Positions 47,090 to 58,600 of a DNA stretch of 64,000 bases are shown here, piece by piece (position 1 is the first letter of the stretch; every line of letters starts with the position of its first letter). The stretch covers positions 2,542,001 through 2,606,000 of the forward strand of contig JAYJMM010000102.1 of assembly GCA_037349105.1 (NCBI GenBank), in the 5' to 3' direction. A model generated the notes under the pieces. The model saw nothing but the letters and a program-made list of their open reading frames with translations. It was not told the origin of the DNA and did not search any database. The translations under genes were made by a program, and so were the position numbers. This DNA is from Limnomonas spitsbergensis. Its lineage: Eukaryota; Chlorophyta; Chlorophyceae; Chlamydomonadales.

Positions 47090-47245
47090 TAATGTACATC
47101 ACAGCCTGCTGCTTGAGGGGCCTAGTTCAGCCAGGTCTCCTGCTTTGGCCACCGGCCGAAGGCCAGTCAAGGTTTGGTCCGAATTGGCCCGGTCGTGGCC
47201 GCCCAGCGGCCTTCAAAAGGTGGCCTGGCACGCACTGTAATAAAA
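47090..47245 (+). repeat. Dispersed short repeat, reference copy
   Basis: One of at least 15 copies in the window. Conserved blocks in order: ctgctttggccaccggccga, aggccagtcaaggtttggtc, cgaattggcccgg, tggccgcccagcggcc, ttcaaaaggtggcctggca, cgcactgtaataaaa. Fuller copies start with cagctaca and cttggtgcagcaagccctgc. Other copies lie near 3400, 23900, 24290, 25330, 37080, 37190, 38800, 39720, 41440, 45890, 46300, 46890, 49740, 50770, 52080, 55800 and 60180, in both orientations. At about 170 bases with an A-rich 3' end it could be a SINE or a MITE; no tRNA promoter was recognised. Confidence 0.75.
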
Positions 47246-50200
47246 AATGATACTGGCTCGGGCATCATGCTCTGCCTGGCCAAGCAGGTTCAAGCTGGTC
47301 TTATACAGCAACCTCCCATTTCCACAAAACTTGTTGACAATTGAGCCGACAGACCAGCCTTCGTCAGTCGAATACTGCCCCGCATAGCTGCAGGACTCCA
47401 ACAACAAACTGCCGTTGTTCGGCCCGCTAGTCGAGCGCGGCGATGGAGACACCAAGAATGGCAAAGCCTGTGTGTCCCCCCCGGTTGGGGATAACGGCGA
47501 GAGCGACATCCCCGCGTACAAGCTGCCAAACCTGGACGTCTGTGGCCCTAATGGCGATCCTGGCGACACCAGAGCCGGAAGCTGGAAGCAGTTAGCTCCC
47601 GCCGCTTTTCCCCTGCCTGCTGCTTGATCCACCGCACCGTGCGGGCCGAGCGAGTTCCGATTCATGTTGTCTTCGCGCAGGCTTAACTCCCCGCCCGGTG
47701 CCGACTTGCGGGGAGGTACTGACCTCGACGAGAAAGACCTCGAGTCCATGGGGCGGTCCACTGCCGCTGAGATGGGACCACTGGTGGGTGGGGTGTGAGA
47801 CAGCAGGCCGCTGGAGGAGGGGCTGTAGGCTGTGCAGTACTCCTGCATGCTGCGTGTGATGCTACGGTCCTCGACCCCCATGAGGTCCCCCGTCTTGAAC
47901 ATATTTAAATGCTCGGCGCCGTCGTGGCGGTTGCCGCCAACGCCGCCCCGCTGGCCAGGCGCGCCAGGCATCCGCTTCCTCAGCGACAGAGGATCCTTTT
48001 GCGGCTGTGATCGAATCAGGCTGCTGCTGCTGACCTTCGAAATCTGCACAGGCGCGGGCGGGGGCTCCGCCGGGCTCGGCGTTGTGGCCTCTGGCAAGAC
48101 GATCTGCATGTTGAAGGGCTCATAGCTGGAATCTTCGTCGCTGTAGTTGCCATCATCCTCGGAGGATGCAGTGAGCACGAGTTTCCTTGGAGTTAGCTGA
48201 GGGCGCAGGAGGCAAACGAGGGTCAGGCAATGCCGGTCAAACAGGAGGTATGTTTCCAACAAACATCAAGTCATGTAAGAGTATTGGTACGAGCTGTACT
48301 GCCACTAGGACATCTTGTGCAAGATTTCATCGCACCAATATTATATCAATCAGCGTATCCCTTGGAGGGGCGTAACCCAGAGTAACATTTCCGTAAAAGT
48401 CCGATGCAGACACGGAAGAGTTTCCCTGATTTTCGGGATGTTTTGCATGTCGTCTATTTCCCATCATACCCTCGCGCATTGGATTTCATCGCAAATTGTA
48501 TTTTGTCCTTATACAATGCCATGGTCCGAACTGTACCGTGTACCGCCTAAAAGAATGACTGGCATTTACCTTGAGTGCCTTCTCCAGCTTCACTCTGCGG
48601 CGGTACGCCTTCAGCAATTCAACCTGCATGGGAGGAACAGCGACAACAACCAGGACTTGGAAGTCGGAATCGGGCAAGGAGGACAGCAGAACGAGGTCGT
48701 GGAAGTTGACTCGCTTCAGCCCTCCACTTAACCAATACCGTACGGTATAATATATATAATATTGGAATTGCCTTCTCACGGGTAAGCATGCATTTATTTC
48801 TGTATTGCTGCCCTCAGGGCCCCCTAGTGTGACAAGCACTGTGGGCTTCTCCCTGAAGACTAGTGTGAAAGATTGACAGATTAGGTTTGAATGTATCCCT
48901 CAACCGCAAACAACGTGAATCATGAGGGCAAGCAAGGCAACGCCATAGTGCTAGTCAAGTTCTTTTCGTCATGTGCACCAGAGTGCGCGGTGGGCCTGCG
49001 CCTGCAAGCCATAAGAGCCCTCAGTGTTTCTCTTCTCGGCCACAAGCCTACCTCCTGCGGCAGCCAATGGCCTGATTGTGTCCTAACTCCCCACCTCCCA
49101 TGCAGCTTGTTTTCATGCACTCCCTCCATAATGGACAGCTTAACCAGTCCCACAAGGGCGGCAAAGTGCACTTCCTCAATAACGAGCAGCTAAACCACTT
49201 ACGAGCGCCAAGGGCGGCTTAATTAGGGCAGGTCAGCCAGGGTAGGGCGCTTTTAAGGGCAGCTTTACCACTTCAGGGCGCCTTAAAGGGCGCCTCAACC
49301 ACTTCAGGGCTCCGAAGTGCACCGCCTCCATAATGGGCAGATTTACCACTGAACCTAGAAGCGCCAAAGTGCACCCTGGACTGACGCCCCCAGGCAATAG
49401 GGCCCCGCCATGTTTGGCCTACCAGGGTGGTCCTTCCGTCGATCATGACCAGCTTTGAGTTCTGGTTCTTCAGCACCGAGGATGCATCGGAAGACAGCGT
49501 CCTTGAGTTGATGAAGCAGGTTCGAAACTCGACCCTGTGACAAGGGAGCACACACACTTGAAGGGGGGGGTCCTCTTGACAGTTTTGTTAATCCGAAACC
49601 GGCCGTTAGGATAAGATGCGCAGCCAGGTTTCAGGGCTGATATTCAAACATTTCACAGAGGATCAACCGCTGAGCAGCAGCAGACTCTCCAACCCCTGTG
49701 ACAAGGCGCTATAAGTGCCTATCATTTCTTTTTCGGCAAGGATTCCATCTGCGCCGACCTACGGCCAGCTGGCCCCAGTGGAGACCACCCAGCGGACTGG
49801 CATGCACTAAAATAAAGGCCTGCATACCCAGTGTGACCACCGCACCTACCAGTTCACCTACCCGTTCTTGTTTACATCGATCTCAGTCATTGCCTGCTTC
49901 AGCTTGGCCGCCCTGAGTAATGAGCAGACAGCAGACAGGCAGGGCGTGAGTGGTGAGCAGGCACGGCAGACAGGCAGGGCGTGAGTAATGAGCAGGCACG
50001 GCAGACAGGCAGGGTGTGAGTGGTGAGCAGGCACGGCAGGCAGGCAGGGCGTGAGTAGTGAGCAGGCACGGCAGACAGGCAGGGCGTGAGTGGTGAGCAG
50101 GCACGGCAGACAGGCAGGGCGTGAGTGGTGAGCAGGCACAGCAGACAGGCAGGGCGTGAGTGGTGAGCAGGCACAGCAGACAGGCAGGGCGTGAGTGGTG

Positions 50201-52322
50201 AGCAGGCACGGCAGACAGGCAGGGCGTGAGTGATGAGCAGGCACGGCAGACAGGCAGGGCGTGAGTGGTGAGCAGGCACGGCAGGCAGGCAGGGCATGAG
50301 TGGTGAGCAGGCACGGCAGACAGGCAGGGCGTGAGTGGTGAGCAGGCACGGCAGACAGGCAGGGCGTGAGTGGTGAGCAGGCACGGCAGACAGGCAGGGT
50401 GTGAGTGGTGAGCAGACACGGCAGACAGGCAGGACGAGAGTGGTGAGCAGGCACAGCAGACAGGCAGGGCATGAGTGGTGAGCAGGCACGGCAGACAGGC
50501 AGGGCGTGAGTGGTGAGCAGGAACGACAGACAGGCAGGGTGTGAGTGGTGAGCAGGCATGGCAGGGTGCAAGGGGGACCACCTAAGTTTGGGGCACCAGT
50601 GAGTGAGCAGGGACTCCACTGCAATTTAATTTGCTCGCTTGGAAGATAATTAGCCAAGCTCCGCCATCCACACGCTTGGTTCCTTCCTAGGGACACAGCA
50701 CCAAGCTCGGCGCAGCCATGTATGAACAATGGTCCCCACATGGCGCGGGTGAAGCGGGGAAAAAGAGTTAAAATTTCCGGCTAGCAGTCCACCTGAAATG
50801 GGCCGCACCGCGGCTGCCCAAGGTCCGATCCACCCTGACACCGGCCTTCAGACATAGGCCCAAGCAGCATGGCTGGCCGACCAGAGGCCCCCGGCTGGAG
50901 GCCAGAAGCTAGCTGAACTGTAGCTGAAGTATGGCCCAGCAGCACAAAAAGAAACACAGGGGCAAACACGAACGCACCATCCCTACGGCCATCACCCGTG
51001 AGACCGCCTGCCTCGGCCCACTACACACCCCGGCGACCAAGCTTGCATCCACTGGTAGTTCTCGGCACCCATGCTCCCAGCAACCAAGTTCACACCCAAG
51101 TTTACACCCCCTTGTAGTTCCCAGCACCAAGGATTGTGTCTGCTGCCTTGACCAAGCAGCCAAAGTCGATCCAGCCTGGGGGCAACATGGGGGAGGATGC
51201 TTCAGAGCAACCTCGTATACAGGCGTTCAAACCACCTGGCAGTTTAGGTATGAAGGTCATGGAGCAATGAGTTGGTGTGCTTAGGTGTGAGATGTGGTGT
51301 GGTGTTGGTGTTGTGGTGCTGGTGTGCTGTGAGGTGTGTTGTGGTGCTGATGTGTCCTGATACACGCTGACGTGAGATGTGGTGGGGTGTATCACTGTAT
51401 TGAGGTGTAATATATAGCTGATGCATGGTGCCGCATGCTATGGAGTGCCGAGGTGCCCAATCAGATCTACTAGAAAGCTAGGCATTAGATCTTGAGCTCT
51501 GGGTGGTCCAAGGTTGGACGGTAGGAGTTAGGATCCTGCCTGATGCCAGAGCCTGACCTCAAAAGTGACCAAGATTGATCTCCGGCAGGACTTTGATTTC
51601 TTCGGGGTGCAAGGCCCACTGTGGGGCTTGCCCCAAATTCTATCGCGATAATGCTCGTTTCCACATGCTTTCAATGAAGAACGCCATATAGGTGCCGACC
51701 TGGTGCCACGAAATATTTCTCAACTTCCGGAGGCTTTACCTTCAAAAAAACAGCCAGGAGGGTGGCCCCCGGCCCCTGGATCATAAATCAATGGTCACTC
51801 AGGCGCCCTCCCGCTCAACCTTCTCCTTGGCCTAGCTGCCTTGGTTTCATTTCCACAAGTTTTTCGCATTGCTGGCTCTAGACTAGATATGTAAGTCCCA
51901 AGCTGAAAAGTAAAAGTAATCACCAGCCATTGCCGTTGGCGGCTGGGGACTCTCAAGAGCCTTGGCGCCAATAAGGGCCTGGGCATCATATAGGACCTGA
52001 GAATCCTCAAAGTCTTATGAGCGTTGTAAAAATTGCATGACCTGTGTTTGATCAATGTTAATTGTCTTGACTGAAAGTCTACCTGTGGCAGGCCGAAAAG
52101 CGGCCGCCAATGGCCAGATTGGATCCAGACCTTGGCCGGCCTTCCGACACCAGCCCAAGCAACACAGCTGATCGCGCATGCCACATGGACACCTTTGGCC
52201 TGAGCCAGGTAGCAGCTGAAAATCAGCCGAGCCACAAAATCAGAATTGCTGCGCCTGATGCACCCACCGTGGCCTGCCTTTTCAAGGCTTTCGAACACCT
52301 CGAGCATCTCCAACTTGTCTTG
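47213..52322 (-). CDS. EF-hand-like protein with disordered tail, paralog B
   Basis: Exons homologous to paralog A, with identical or near-identical lengths: 52322-52268 (QDKLEMLEVFESLEKAGHG), 51175-51112 (WIDFGCLVKAADTILGAGNY), 49912-49862 (AAKLKQAMTEIDVNKN), 49534-49423 (VEFRTCFINSRTL, then SVLKNQNSKLVMIDGRTTL), 48623-48570 (VELLKAYRRRVKLEKALK) and 48196-47213 (LTPRKLVLTASSEDDGNYSD, then a Ser/Pro/Arg-rich disordered region ending near GWSVGSIVNKF). The loop DVNKNG with following VEF resembles a second EF-hand with better ligands than the first. The exon ending at 51112 lacks a GT at the position used by paralog A (AA then ggggg), so either splicing changed or the copy is damaged. The first coding exon was not found with confidence. 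Function unknown. Confidence 0.55.
49915..50572. repeat. 35-bp minisatellite, about 19 copies
   Basis: The unit gtgagtggtgagcaggcacg plus gcagacaggcagggc is repeated about 19 times with scattered substitutions. Since 35 is not a multiple of 3, each minus-strand frame cycles through the same 35-codon super-period and all three stay open (232-280 codons, PACLPCLLTTHALPV-like). It fills an intron of paralog B immediately upstream of the 49912 acceptor. Confidence 0.95.
50770..50945 (-). repeat. Dispersed short repeat copy, intronic
   Basis: Contains gggccgcaccgcggctgccc, aaggtccgatccaccctga, caccggccttcagaca, cccaagcagcatggctgg and ccggctggaggccagaagct. It lies in an intron of paralog B. Confidence 0.6.
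52075..52230 (-). repeat. Dispersed short repeat copy, intronic
   Basis: Contains gcggccgccaatggccagat, tggatccagaccttggcc, ggccttccgacacc and cccaagcaacacagctg. It lies directly 3' of the 52268 exon of paralog B. Confidence 0.6.
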
Positions 52323-52984
52323 CTCAGACATGCTGCTGTCATCACTTTCGCCCTGGCCACCATGCTTCCGTGTCCACCTGAAGATGGACGGGTAGAAATT
52401 GGGTCTCTTGCGTGGGTGGGTGGTCTCTGCACGGGCGGGCGATAAAGAAGCAGCAATAGTGCGTGCTTGGCGCCCAGACAACCTTCGGGGGACTGCTGGG
52501 AAGCCACCATAACTAATCCAAATGGGACCTAAGCATGCCTGCCCTACAGCCGGTGGCTGTTCGGCAGGGCTTGCCCCACAAAGCCGCCTCAACCACGCCG
52601 TAACTGAAAAGTAGCTGAATCACGCTAAGAAATAAGGGGTGCGTGCATGGTATGGGTTCGTAGTCTCAGCATTGGTGAGCTCCTAATGTGCAGAATGTGG
52701 TTGTCTGGGGCTTTTTGTTGCTTAAGATCTTCCTGGCATGCAGCATGGTCATGGCGTGCAGGAAGTTTTGCTGCTGCACAGCTTGCTTGCGTCGGGCATG
52801 GTCGTCGCCTGGTCGACATTGCATGGCCGCTTTTTGAGAAATACATGCGTGTGCAGGCCTCGACTGAGAGGCGATGTAAATGGAAACATTTTTGAAATTA
52901 AAAACGTTTCGGATCCTAGGAGAACACGACAGTGCTTTGTTCTGAAGCTGTCCTCCATGTTGCGAACATGCCACAGGTTGTGCA

Positions 52985-53200
52985 ATGGAGCAATGTGACT
53001 CCAGGACGGGAGATTACCTGGACATTACAAGGATGACGGGAGCGGGCATCAGGTGGCATGACTCCCTCAGTGACGCACTGCCGGAAGCTGGTCATGGTCG
53101 ATTCCAAACTTTCATTCCCTCGCACAGTCCCTCGAATGTCCCTGCTCCGGTCCCTGTTCCTGACCAGCTAACAGACGCCGAGGAACTATCAGAATTGTAA
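52985..53200 (+). CDS. Possible 3' exon of an unidentified gene
   Basis: A plus-strand frame after an acceptor-like gactccag reads TGDYLDITRMTGAGIRWHD, SLSDALPEAGHGRFQTFIPS, then a Pro-rich tail and TDAEELSEL before TAA. Its composition is protein-like, but no upstream exon was joined to it and no domain is recognised. A second exon-like frame on the same strand at 53729-53790 (AAGPFHYKEDGMLPCLKKQ before gtaagc) may belong to another gene. Confidence 0.3.
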   Translation: MEQCDSRTGDYLDITRMTGAGIRWHDSLSDALPEAGHGRFQTFIPSHSPSNVPAPVPVPDQLTDAEELSEL

Positions 53201-53389
53201 CTGCTAAAATTCTAACAAGCGAAGAACTTCTCAGCTAAAGGGTTCAAACAGCCGCGCAATCCAGTAAAGACTTTGCGTCTGTGCGAACTCCTCAATTAAA
53301 CTAATGTGTGATAGGTGCACGGACTGAAACGGTGACTACGGTACGCGGGGTGGGATCTACGGGCCCGCCCGGAGCCCGTAGTGACGTGG

Positions 53390-53408
53390 GTGGGTGGGTG
53401 GGTGGGCA
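53390..53408. repeat. (GTGG)n microsatellite
   Basis: Five consecutive gtgg units. Confidence 0.8.
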
Positions 53409-54489
53409 GTTGCGTAATGGGTGTTGGAGTGAAATGCTGGGTGACTTTGGAAGAAGAAACAGGCAACATCTCAGAAAATTGTGAACCCAGTAAATAGGCC
53501 AAGTTAGTTTTCATCGGCCCAAAGTCACGTTGTACCGGCATAAGCCAAGCACTGTTTATTTGTGGTGTAACATTGCTTGGGTCACATACCATAGGCTGGT
53601 CATTTGGTCAAGCATGCTCCCCTTGCACATGCCCAACGGTGGCCGCCCGGCGGTTCTATTCCGGTTACATGGCATGTCATAAAACAACTGATGACGGGCC
53701 AATTCAATTGCGTTACTAGAGGCAGCGGATCGGCAGCGGGCCCTTTTCACTACAAAGAGGATGGAATGCTGCCATGCCTTAAAAAGCAGGTAAGCACATT
53801 ACATTATCTTGCAATGAATGACAAATGCATCGATCTATCCGACGAGGACACTTCATGTAAGATAGTTTGGGACTATTTCCATCCTCCGGTGTCTCAGCCG
53901 TCACAGCTCAAACTCGTAGTTCAATGACAAAACACCTTTGTGCCCTTCTTTAACCCGAAGTTTCAGACATCTATGAAGGCTTTGAGTTTCTCCGAATGGT
54001 GGGACTTGATACCCAGCGCAACCACTAGATTTAGGACCACTATCACTTGGTAGCTGGCTGGGCCATGAACCCTAAACCAAGAAGGGAGCATCATCTGAAC
54101 TCCAGTGTGTATTTTAAGGATAAAGAGGAACCTTCATTTTACCATGACTCCATATTGGGGACTTTCTAAAAATACAGATTTACCCTGAATCCGAGGCGAA
54201 GCCTCGGTGGGGGGGGTGCAGGGGGTCGCTCGAGCCCCCCCGCCATGGGGGCCAGGGGCCACCCCTGGTGGGAGTTCGGGGGAAAGCCCCCAAAGTTCAG
54301 AAACAGTCTCACGCGAGACATAAGAATTATTCATTGAAAATGCTTTATTTTCACAATTCGGTTCATCACAATCTTGAAATAGAACATCAAATGTTCAAAT
54401 GCCTAGTGTTTATTGGATCATTGGAACTGTTTGTGTTGTTTCGTAATTCTGGGTCACAACAATGTTAGGCCAGAGCGTCACAAATCTCC

Positions 54490-54790
54490 CTGCCCAGTGC
54501 CTACTGGATCTTCCTGCGAGCCTTCTGCTCTAGCCACACCCTAATGGCCTGCTTGAAGGGGAAATGCGCAAGGGTGACCCTGGGTGGTGGAAGGCTCTAG
54601 CACACATGGTCCGGTGCTTCGCCTCCAGCCTGTTGCGCTGCGGGTTCCTGATGTACTTCATGGCTGAGGACATCAGCTCCTCCTCCACCGACCTCGGGAC
54701 CATGCATGACGAGTATGAGCTGTGGAGCTGTAGGTCTGCCAGGCTGCTTCCCTGTCCTTGTATTGGGCTAGTTTTTTTTTTAAACATTGA
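54490..54790 (-). pseudogene. Frameshifted protein fragment
   Basis: The minus strand reads SSLADLQLHSSYSSCMVPRS, then VEEELMSSAMKYIRNPQRNR and LEAKHRTMCARAFHHPG. After a one-base frame change it continues as VTLAHFPFKQAIRVWLEQKA and RRKIQ to a stop at about 54510. Coding character in two adjoining frames suggests a single gene with a frameshift, possibly transposon-derived. No known motif is identified. Confidence 0.4.
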
Positions 54791-54829
54791 TTCGTGCCCG
54801 ACGATCACGTTGTTGTAAGTCTCGCCAGT

Positions 54830-55600
54830 CACTTAACAGAAATTACATTGCCACTAAAGCTGTCATTGAAGCCGAGATCTTGCAGCCACTCCCTTCGCAA
54901 TTCGCCCTCGTCGAAGTACGACCCTTGAAAGGCATTCGTCTCAGCGCCCCTAACACATTTCCAAACGCCATCGCTACGGCCTTTCGAATTTTTACTTATC
55001 TTCGCGTCGGAATGGTTGTCTGAAGGGCAGTTTGACTAAATGACCAGTCACGATTGCAAAATTCGCTGACCTAGTTTTTACCACGATGGCCAGGGTCGAT
55101 TACCCCCCGTTTTACCACGATTCGTGATATACCACGCCTTAAAATAATCACTGATGAACTCGTGCGGTGCAGTCAATACCGGTACCCAGCACGTATTCGC
55201 TCTTAAAAGCTGGCATTTATCGCTACCGGTACTTCGTTAAATTTCCCTCATACCGGTACCTTAAAACAGCGGTCGTAACGTACGACGTTTTCCCATACAA
55301 AATGCTATCATTGAATACAATATGTTGCTTATGAACCGCTCATGGCAGCTTGAACCCCATCGGGCAAAGCACCATAACTTTCGGTGGTATGTATGATACC
55401 CTCAATGGCTCAATCTGCATTACCCTATCTATTTTGAGTTCAAGGCTAGTAAATATTCCATCTTATTCTGTCTGTACATTACACCCAAGAGGCAATTCAC
55501 ACCCCTTGCTGCCCCCAAGGATTCTCACACATCAGGCAGTAAGGCATCTCATCTGGGCTTTTGCGAGGCAATGTTCAGCTTGACACCGTGTCACTCGCAC
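54830..55600. other. Spacer with clustered TACCGGTA palindromes
   Basis: Three exact TACCGGTA sites at 55177, 55224 and 55251 lie within 82 bases. A short plus frame at 54787-55023 is unsupported. Otherwise nothing is seen. Confidence 0.45.
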
Positions 55601-55607
55601 ACAATAC

Positions 55608-58600
55608 TCACGAGCTAAGCACCACATACTTGCCATCTAACACCAGCCGCGGGGCAAGCTCAGCACCCAAAGCTTTGCGTAGCAAGCGCACTGACGCAGG
55701 TGCTGAAGTGACGGCGGCATGGGCGCCCTCTTGCAACTGCTGAAGCAACAACTTCAACTTGAGGCGAGCTTTGGGTGCCTGTGTACATGAGAGTTTATTT
55801 AGTGTGTGCCAGACCACCATTGGGGGACAACCACTGGGCGAATTTGGACAGAACCCTGACCGGCCTACAGCTGGTGGCCTAAGCAACAGGGCTTGCTGCC
55901 ACAAGCCCTACTGGCCATAGGCCAGGGTTTGGCTGAAAAGAAGTTCAAGCGCTCTTAAACAGACACTATTGCACAGGAGCATCGCATTGGTGACAAGTGC
56001 AGGCACGTCAGGGTCAGTCATTACTAAATGCTGTACACCGGTACTAGTTCCTGGAATTCTCTAATATCGTAAATACACATAATGCATTACTCGGATCACA
56101 TAAGTGGGCATCCCAAGCAAAGCAAATGCATTCAAGACTGCATCTAAACAACGAATCTTCACACCAGGCTGTGCTTTGAGTCCGCAATGGTAATTATGGA
56201 TTATTTGCTGATGTCTCATTTCATGCATTCAAGAGGCCACATGAATGGCAATTCACTTTTGAAGTGGCCGTTGGGCTTGTCTACCAGACGGCAGTGCCCA
56301 TTGTTTAAACGAAAAGCCTGCTAGTCCTCACACTCACCTTTTTAACGAGCTGCCGTGCCACCTTCAGCCATTTCTTGCTGCTTTTCGTGTCTTTGCCAGC
56401 GCTGGCTGCCTGTTGTGCCGCCTCGCCAATCTCCGCCTCCCCTTCCACTGCAATCTCATCCACTGCCGCCTCCTTCAGGTCCTTCTTTTTTCTTTTGACC
56501 ACGACAGGCGATGCCTCATCCTCCCCCTCGGGCTCCTCCTTCCTGTCCTTCACCTTTTTTTTCTTCCTCTTCGTTTTTGCATTCGTTTTGGTGTCTGCAC
56601 TAACGCGCTCTGTCTCCTTGTCCTCCTCCTCCTGGAGTGCTTGGAAAGCCCTGGCCACTGAGCCCACACCCTCTGCTCCCTCCTCCTTATCGCCGGCAGT
56701 ACTAGGCTCCTCAAAATTGACCTTGGTGCCCTCCCACTTGCCGCCTGAACATGAAAGCAAAATGGACTGCATCTCAGGCCATGCAAACTGGCTAGCAGGT
56801 TAAGCACTTGACAAAGGAGCACTCTCGACATGCCACTCCAGATATAAACGATCCCAAGACTGGCAGTGAAGACCTGTCTCTGTTTATTTCAGAGTGCTTC
56901 ACCTAAAATGAAGATACATCAGAGCTTATGACCAGTGGGGTCGGGTGCACCGGACACACCCCAGATAGAGCAGGCCTGCAGGCTCTCACAAGGTTCATGC
57001 AGCCTCACGTACCTGGTCACAAACCCGCTATCAGCTATACACCTACTGTCAGCTACAGTATACACCTGCACACAACCGCTGTCAGCTATACACCTGTTAA
57101 GCAATAGCCAGTGTAGCAGGGCTAGCTGCACCCAGCCCACTCGGCTATAGGCCACCAGGCCGTGATGTCACTGACAGTGGCTAATGCGCTCCAACCAGTG
57201 CTGTGATGATGACGGTCCCTACGACGGCTAAATCACGTAGCTGAGTTCCGGTCACTGTAATATCAAGGTAAATTCAGCTACTTAACCAAGGGGAGAACAA
57301 GACTCCCTAAAATCAGCAGAATACAGCCGATGTGCTTAGGACCTCTGGCCTACTTTTTGAAGGATTTGCACTTACCGTAATAACTTGCACAATTTCTGAA
57401 TTACGGCGCAATTTCACAGCACTGGCTATAACATCAATAACGCCACGCGGGCCATATCAGCGACGCACCTGCTATCTTGAGTTTCTCGCTCTTGCCCAGG
57501 CCGCGCTTGCCGACGCGCTGCGCGTTGTGGGCACGCATGTACAGCGCCTCCTGGTCCCCCTCATCGAACTCCTGCCTCTGCCTGCCCTTGGCCTCCGCAG
57601 CGACCTCTCCTTCCCCAACCTCAGGGGGGTCCAGCTCGTCATCCATGCCCGCCATTGCGCCGGCAGACGCAAAGTACTTGGCCCCCCACCAGCCAGTGGC
57701 CGGGGTCTGCTTGAACTCCAGCCGCTGAACACCACTCACATAAAGAAACACACACTGCTGAGTATAGGAAAAGGAAAGGGTGCGTGGGCTACTGGAACAG
57801 GCAGGGCCCATTGTTGCGTGGGGAGTAGATCCAGATGTGAGAAGCACTCAACCTTGAATCAGGCAGCGAAGCGGTAATTGTCACTGCACAACCACTCTGA
57901 AACCAGCTCCATGCACGGCCACCATAAGTGGAGCCATCATAGAGGAGTCCCCATGGAGGGGCTGCCACAGAGGAGCCGCCTTGGGGGGGTCATCATACAG
58001 GGACCGTTACAGAGCTACCTTGGGGGGTCATCATACAGGGACCGTTACAGAGCTACCATGGGGGGTCATCATACAGGGACCGTTACAGAGCTACCATGGG
58101 GGGTCATCATACAGGGACCGTTACAGAGGGGCCACCCTTGTTCCTCATCTCACCTGCCGGATGGCTGCCGAGTCGCTTTTCAACGACAACACGATGACCA
58201 CCCTCTTCTTGGCTGGCTCCTTAACAGCAACGGGTACCTCCTCGTCCTTCACAGCCTTCTTCGCCCCCGCTCCCCTGCTAACACGCTTCCCGAGCTGTCC
58301 CCGCTCCGACTCCGAATCGGAGCTGGAGGACGACCCCGACGTCGAGGCCGTCCCGGCAGCGCCCGCTACAGGCAGCGGCGGCAGGCCCAAGCTCTCTCTT
58401 TGTTGCGCGGCCTCCACTCGCTCCTGCTCTCTGATGCGCGCCATCTTGCCACCACGGCCTCCCCACCTGCAACCAGCCAGAGGACGCGTTCAACCCCGGC
58501 CCGGCAGGGCCAAGGTTGCTGCTGCTGGTTCCACAGGGGAAAGCAGGGACCAGCAGCGCAGCCTCGTACACACATCAGCATCCTGAACTTGAAGCCTGAG

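Noticed and set aside
49858..50741. Three overlapping minus-strand frames of 232-280 codons rich in Cys, Leu, Pro and His
   Set aside because: All are read-throughs of the 35-bp minisatellite; only the short EF-hand-like exon at 49862-49912 inside one of them is supported.
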